Assembly (NCBI GenBank): GCA_029777145.1 | Contig: JAKOSS010000977.1 | Location: 1-8,000 of the forward strand | Reading direction: 5' to 3' | Origin: Acidobacteriota bacterium | GTDB lineage: Bacteria; Acidobacteriota; Blastocatellia; Pyrinomonadales; Pyrinomonadaceae | Length of the DNA: 8,000 bases | In this document: in pieces, positions 6,690 to 8,000 of the stretch | How positions within the stretch are numbered: the first letter of the stretch is position 1 | Layout of the letters: the number at the start of each line of letters is the position of its first letter | Notes under the pieces: model-generated | The model's database searches: none | What the model saw: the letters and a program-made list of their open reading frames with translations, nothing else | Told to the model about the DNA's origin: nothing | Position numbers and translations under genes: made by a program

Positions 6690-6710
6690 AAAGTTAAACT
6701 TTAACTTTTT
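6690..6710. terminator. AT-rich palindrome with T-run
   Basis: AAAGTTAAACTTTAACTTT (6690-6708) is a perfect odd palindrome centred on C6699 and continues into a five-T run. Read on the plus strand this is a weak-stem terminator-like structure in a convergent spacer; an operator is the alternative. It lies 226 nt after the plus-strand stop codon and about 170 nt after the minus-strand one, which is far for a primary terminator. Confidence 0.35.
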
Positions 6711-6738
6711 GTGTTAAACGCTGTTATTTATTGGGTCC

Positions 6739-6875
6739 TGAGACTCGAGCGTAAGCGTCCCGCTTGCCTGAGCGCGCAGCGCGAGCGATATTTTTGAATC
6801 CAAAATCGTGCACCTGCGGCGTCCGCGACGGCGTTCCACGCCGTTTGCAAGCGGGACGCTTGCGCTCCAGTCCCA
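6739..6875. repeat. REP/MITE-like element with 29-bp inverted ends
   Basis: The ends 6739-6767 and 6847-6875 are inverted copies with 3 mismatches over 29 bp; AAGCGTCCCGCTTGC (6753-6767) is exactly complementary to 6847-6861. Inside lies a second hairpin, ACGGCGT-TCC-ACGCCGT (6828-6844), and a GCGCGCAGCGCG block (6772-6783). The architecture is that of a non-autonomous dispersed palindromic repeat. Its right end stops 1 nt short of the SDR stop codon at 6877-6879. No transposase or RAYT gene is in the window. Confidence 0.75.
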
Positions 6876-6876
6876 A

Positions 6877-7659
6877 TCACCCAAGGCTTGTGCCAAGCAG
6901 CCATTGTCCGCCGTCGACGACGAGCGTCACGCCGTTGATGTAACTCGCGGCGTCCGATGCCAGGAATAGCGCCGCGTTCTCGATGTCCGCTATCCGGCCG
7001 AAACGCTGCAGCGGTATGCGTTTCGTGAGTTTGTCTTTGAGTTCCGGAGGCAGTAGGCGTTTCATTCCTTCGGTGTCCTCGATCGGGCCCGGCGCGATCC
7101 CGTTGACGCGGATGCCGTAGTGTCCCCATTCGACCGAAAGATTGCGCGTGATCGCGTCGACGCCCGCTTTCGCGGCCGAAACGTGGATCTGCATCGGCGT
7201 CGCGAGGTAATGGAGCGTCGCCGAGATGTTCAGGATCTGGCCCTGCGATTTCTTGAGTTCTTCGAAAGATGCCCGGCAGACGTTGAACGTGCCCTTGGTG
7301 TCGATGTCGACGACCGTTCCGAAGCCGTTCGCCGAGAGTTCGTTCGCCTTGCAGAGGAAATTCCCGGCCGCGCCGTTGACGACGATGTCGATCCCGCCGT
7401 AATGCGCCGCGGCGGCGCTGATCGCGTTCTCGACCGCGGCATAATCGCGCACGTCGGCGACGACCGTGAAGCATTCTCCGCCGTTTGCTTCGACGAGGGA
7501 TTTCATCGCGTCGAGGTTCTCCTGTTTGCGCGACGTGATCGCAAGCCGCGCGCCCGCTTCGGCGAACGCCCGTGCGACTCCGCCCGTGATGCCCGTTCCG
7601 CCGCCAGTTACAAACGCCGTCTTACCTTGTAAAATGTTATCCGCGAATACTTTGCTCAT
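6877..7659 (-). CDS. SDR oxidoreductase, 2,4-dienoyl-CoA reductase (DECR) type
   Basis: A 260-residue short-chain dehydrogenase from ATG 7659-7657, a normal length. The cofactor motif TGGGTGITG is at 18-26, NGAAGNF at 95-101, Ser146 in NISATLHYL, Lys164, and the PG pair of IAPGPIEDTEG at 190-191. SRKQ after strand 2 (43-46) suggests NADPH. The catalytic-Tyr position four residues before Lys164 is Val (HVSAAK), so the usual YxxxK is missing; this is normal for the peroxisomal/mitochondrial DECR group, which also shares AAGNF and the SAKAGVDA...VEWG...RVN-APGPI pattern. That group reduces 2,4-dienoyl-CoA in the degradation of unsaturated fatty acids; the activity is inferred here. No Shine-Dalgarno sequence precedes the ATG because a poly-purine heptamer array begins about 10 bp away. 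A 43-residue longer frame would translate that array and is rejected. Confidence 0.85.
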   Translation of the reverse strand: MSKVFADNILQGKTAFVTGGGTGITGGVARAFAEAGARLAITSRKQENLDAMKSLVEANGGECFTVVADVRDYAAVENAISAAAAHYGGIDIVVNGAAGNFLCKANELSANGFGTVVDIDTKGTFNVCRASFEELKKSQGQILNISATLHYLATPMQIHVSAAKAGVDAITRNLSVEWGHYGIRVNGIAPGPIEDTEGMKRLLPPELKDKLTKRIPLQRFGRIADIENAALFLASDAASYINGVTLVVDGGQWLLGTSLG

Positions 7660-7663
7660 AGGG

Positions 7664-7720
7664 ATAAGGTAAAAAGGAAAAGGTAAAAAGGCAAAAAGTA
7701 AAAAGTACAAAGTAAAAAGG
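7664..7720. repeat. GTAAAAA-type array, left arm of inverted repeat C
   Basis: Units of 6-8 bp around GTAAAAA/GGTAAAAA repeat about eight times, becoming exactly 7 bp from 7698 on (GTAAAAA, GTACAAA, GTAAAAA). AAAAGTAAAAAGTA (7694-7707) is exactly complementary to 7811-7824. The arm forms the immediate 5' leader of the minus-strand SDR gene. Confidence 0.8.
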
Positions 7721-7771
7721 GACAGCGTGAGATCAATCTTCAAAGTTTGGAGGAGAGGCGGAATAGCTATC

Positions 7772-8000
7772 GTGTCAGGGTCGAGCATTGCTTCGACTAG
7801 GTCACTTTTTTACTTTTTACTTTTCACTTTCTGCTTCTTCGCCGCTTGCAGTTCTCCGCCGACTGACATGCGTTCCCTCGTTCCGGCGGAGACGCTTGTC
7901 TATCTCGAAACGAACGACCTCGGCAAACTTCTCAAATCGCTTCAGGACAACAAGGTTTTCGATCAGGCGATGAGTTCCAAGACCGATTTTTCGGCACTCA
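7772..8000 (+). CDS. Lipoprotein, N-terminal part (runs off right edge)
   Basis: An open plus-strand frame of 76 codons to the window end. GTG 7772 is the proposed start: it gives MSGSSIASTR, a hydrophobic core SLFYFLLFTFCFFAA and a Cys at residue 26, a lipobox FAAC followed by SSPPTD, as expected for a lipidated envelope protein. A GGAGGAGAGG (7749-7758) lies 13 nt upstream, longer than ideal. The alternative ATG 7868 would drop the whole signal. After the signal comes RSLVPAETLVYLETNDLGK (about 34-52) and a helical LLKSLQDNKVFDQAM. This opening is familiar from Acidobacteriota proteins of the DUF3352 kind, but too little is present to be sure. Divergent from the SDR gene, with both leaders inside inverted repeat C. 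The hydrophobic core is encoded by the CTTTTTA array. Confidence 0.6.
   Translation, partial: MSGSSIASTRSLFYFLLFTFCFFAACSSPPTDMRSLVPAETLVYLETNDLGKLLKSLQDNKVFDQAMSSKTDFSAL
7804..7838. repeat. CTTTTTA-type array, right arm of inverted repeat C
   Basis: Units CTTTTTTA, CTTTTTA, CTTTTCA, CTTTCTG and CTTCTTC, inverted relative to 7664-7720 across a non-repetitive spacer of 83 bp (7721-7803). Unlike the other arms it lies inside a reading frame, the signal peptide of the lipoprotein starting at 7772. Confidence 0.8.

Larger units (their letters stand above)
6465..6876. other. Gene-free 412-bp spacer between convergent genes
   Basis: The plus-strand zinc-ribbon gene and the minus-strand SDR gene end at its two borders. 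It holds two heptamer arrays, an AT-rich palindrome and a REP/MITE-like inverted repeat, described separately. The stretch 6578-6680 shows only loosely repeated CCTTAGT/CCTAATG-like phrases (6630-6656) and no supportable gene. Confidence 0.8.

Noticed and set aside
6728..7474. 248-codon minus-strand frame overlapping the SDR gene
   Set aside because: It is an out-of-frame shadow of the SDR coding sequence, Arg-rich, without motifs, and continues through the REP/MITE-like element.
7660..7788. 43-residue N-terminal extension of the SDR, looking like a membrane segment
   Set aside because: The hydrophobic stretch is only the translation of the polypyrimidine array; DECR-type SDRs are soluble and MSKVFADN fits their normal start.

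Overview
The window looks like chromosomal DNA of a GC-moderate, free-living Gram-negative bacterium. Tandem YARHG repeats, a DECR-like short-chain dehydrogenase, an OsmC-type protein, a C-terminal glycine zipper and intergenic DNA full of 7-bp arrays suggest Acidobacteriota, perhaps Blastocatellia/Pyrinomonadales. That placement is inference from gene style. No rRNA, tRNA, CRISPR, transposase or phage gene was seen.

Layout, left to right. (1) 1-550, minus strand: N-terminal 183 residues of an AlkZ-related winged-helix protein that runs off the left edge. (2) 551-788: heptamer arrays forming a large inverted repeat. (3) 789-2393, minus: exported 534-aa protein with an Asn/Asp/Thr-rich linker and a C-terminal glycine zipper. 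(4) 2394-2568: divergent promoter region. (5) 2569-2994 and 2997-4169, plus: an OsmC-family protein and, 2 nt later, an exported protein with four YARHG-like repeats; probably one operon. (6) 4170-4414: a second heptamer inverted repeat. (7) 4415-5236, plus: coiled-coil protein with a degenerate J domain (HPD kept). (8) 5358-6464, plus: tandem zinc-ribbon protein with a C-terminal membrane anchor. (9) 6465-6876: 412 bp between convergent genes, holding two heptamer arrays, an AT palindrome and a REP/MITE-like inverted repeat. (10) 6877-7659, minus: SDR of the 2,4-dienoyl-CoA reductase type. (11) 7660-7803 and beyond: a third heptamer inverted repeat. (12) 7772-8000, plus: start of a lipoprotein that runs off the right edge.

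The genes look like ordinary housekeeping or stress and envelope functions with no single shared pathway. The J-domain and zinc-ribbon membrane protein may form a pair, and OsmC plus YARHG protein may form another; both are inferred from position alone.

The most unusual signal is non-coding. Five intergenic or gene-edge locations carry period-7 arrays with different unit sequences, and three of these are paired as long inverted repeats at gene boundaries. One arm at the right end is read through as the hydrophobic core of a lipoprotein signal peptide.
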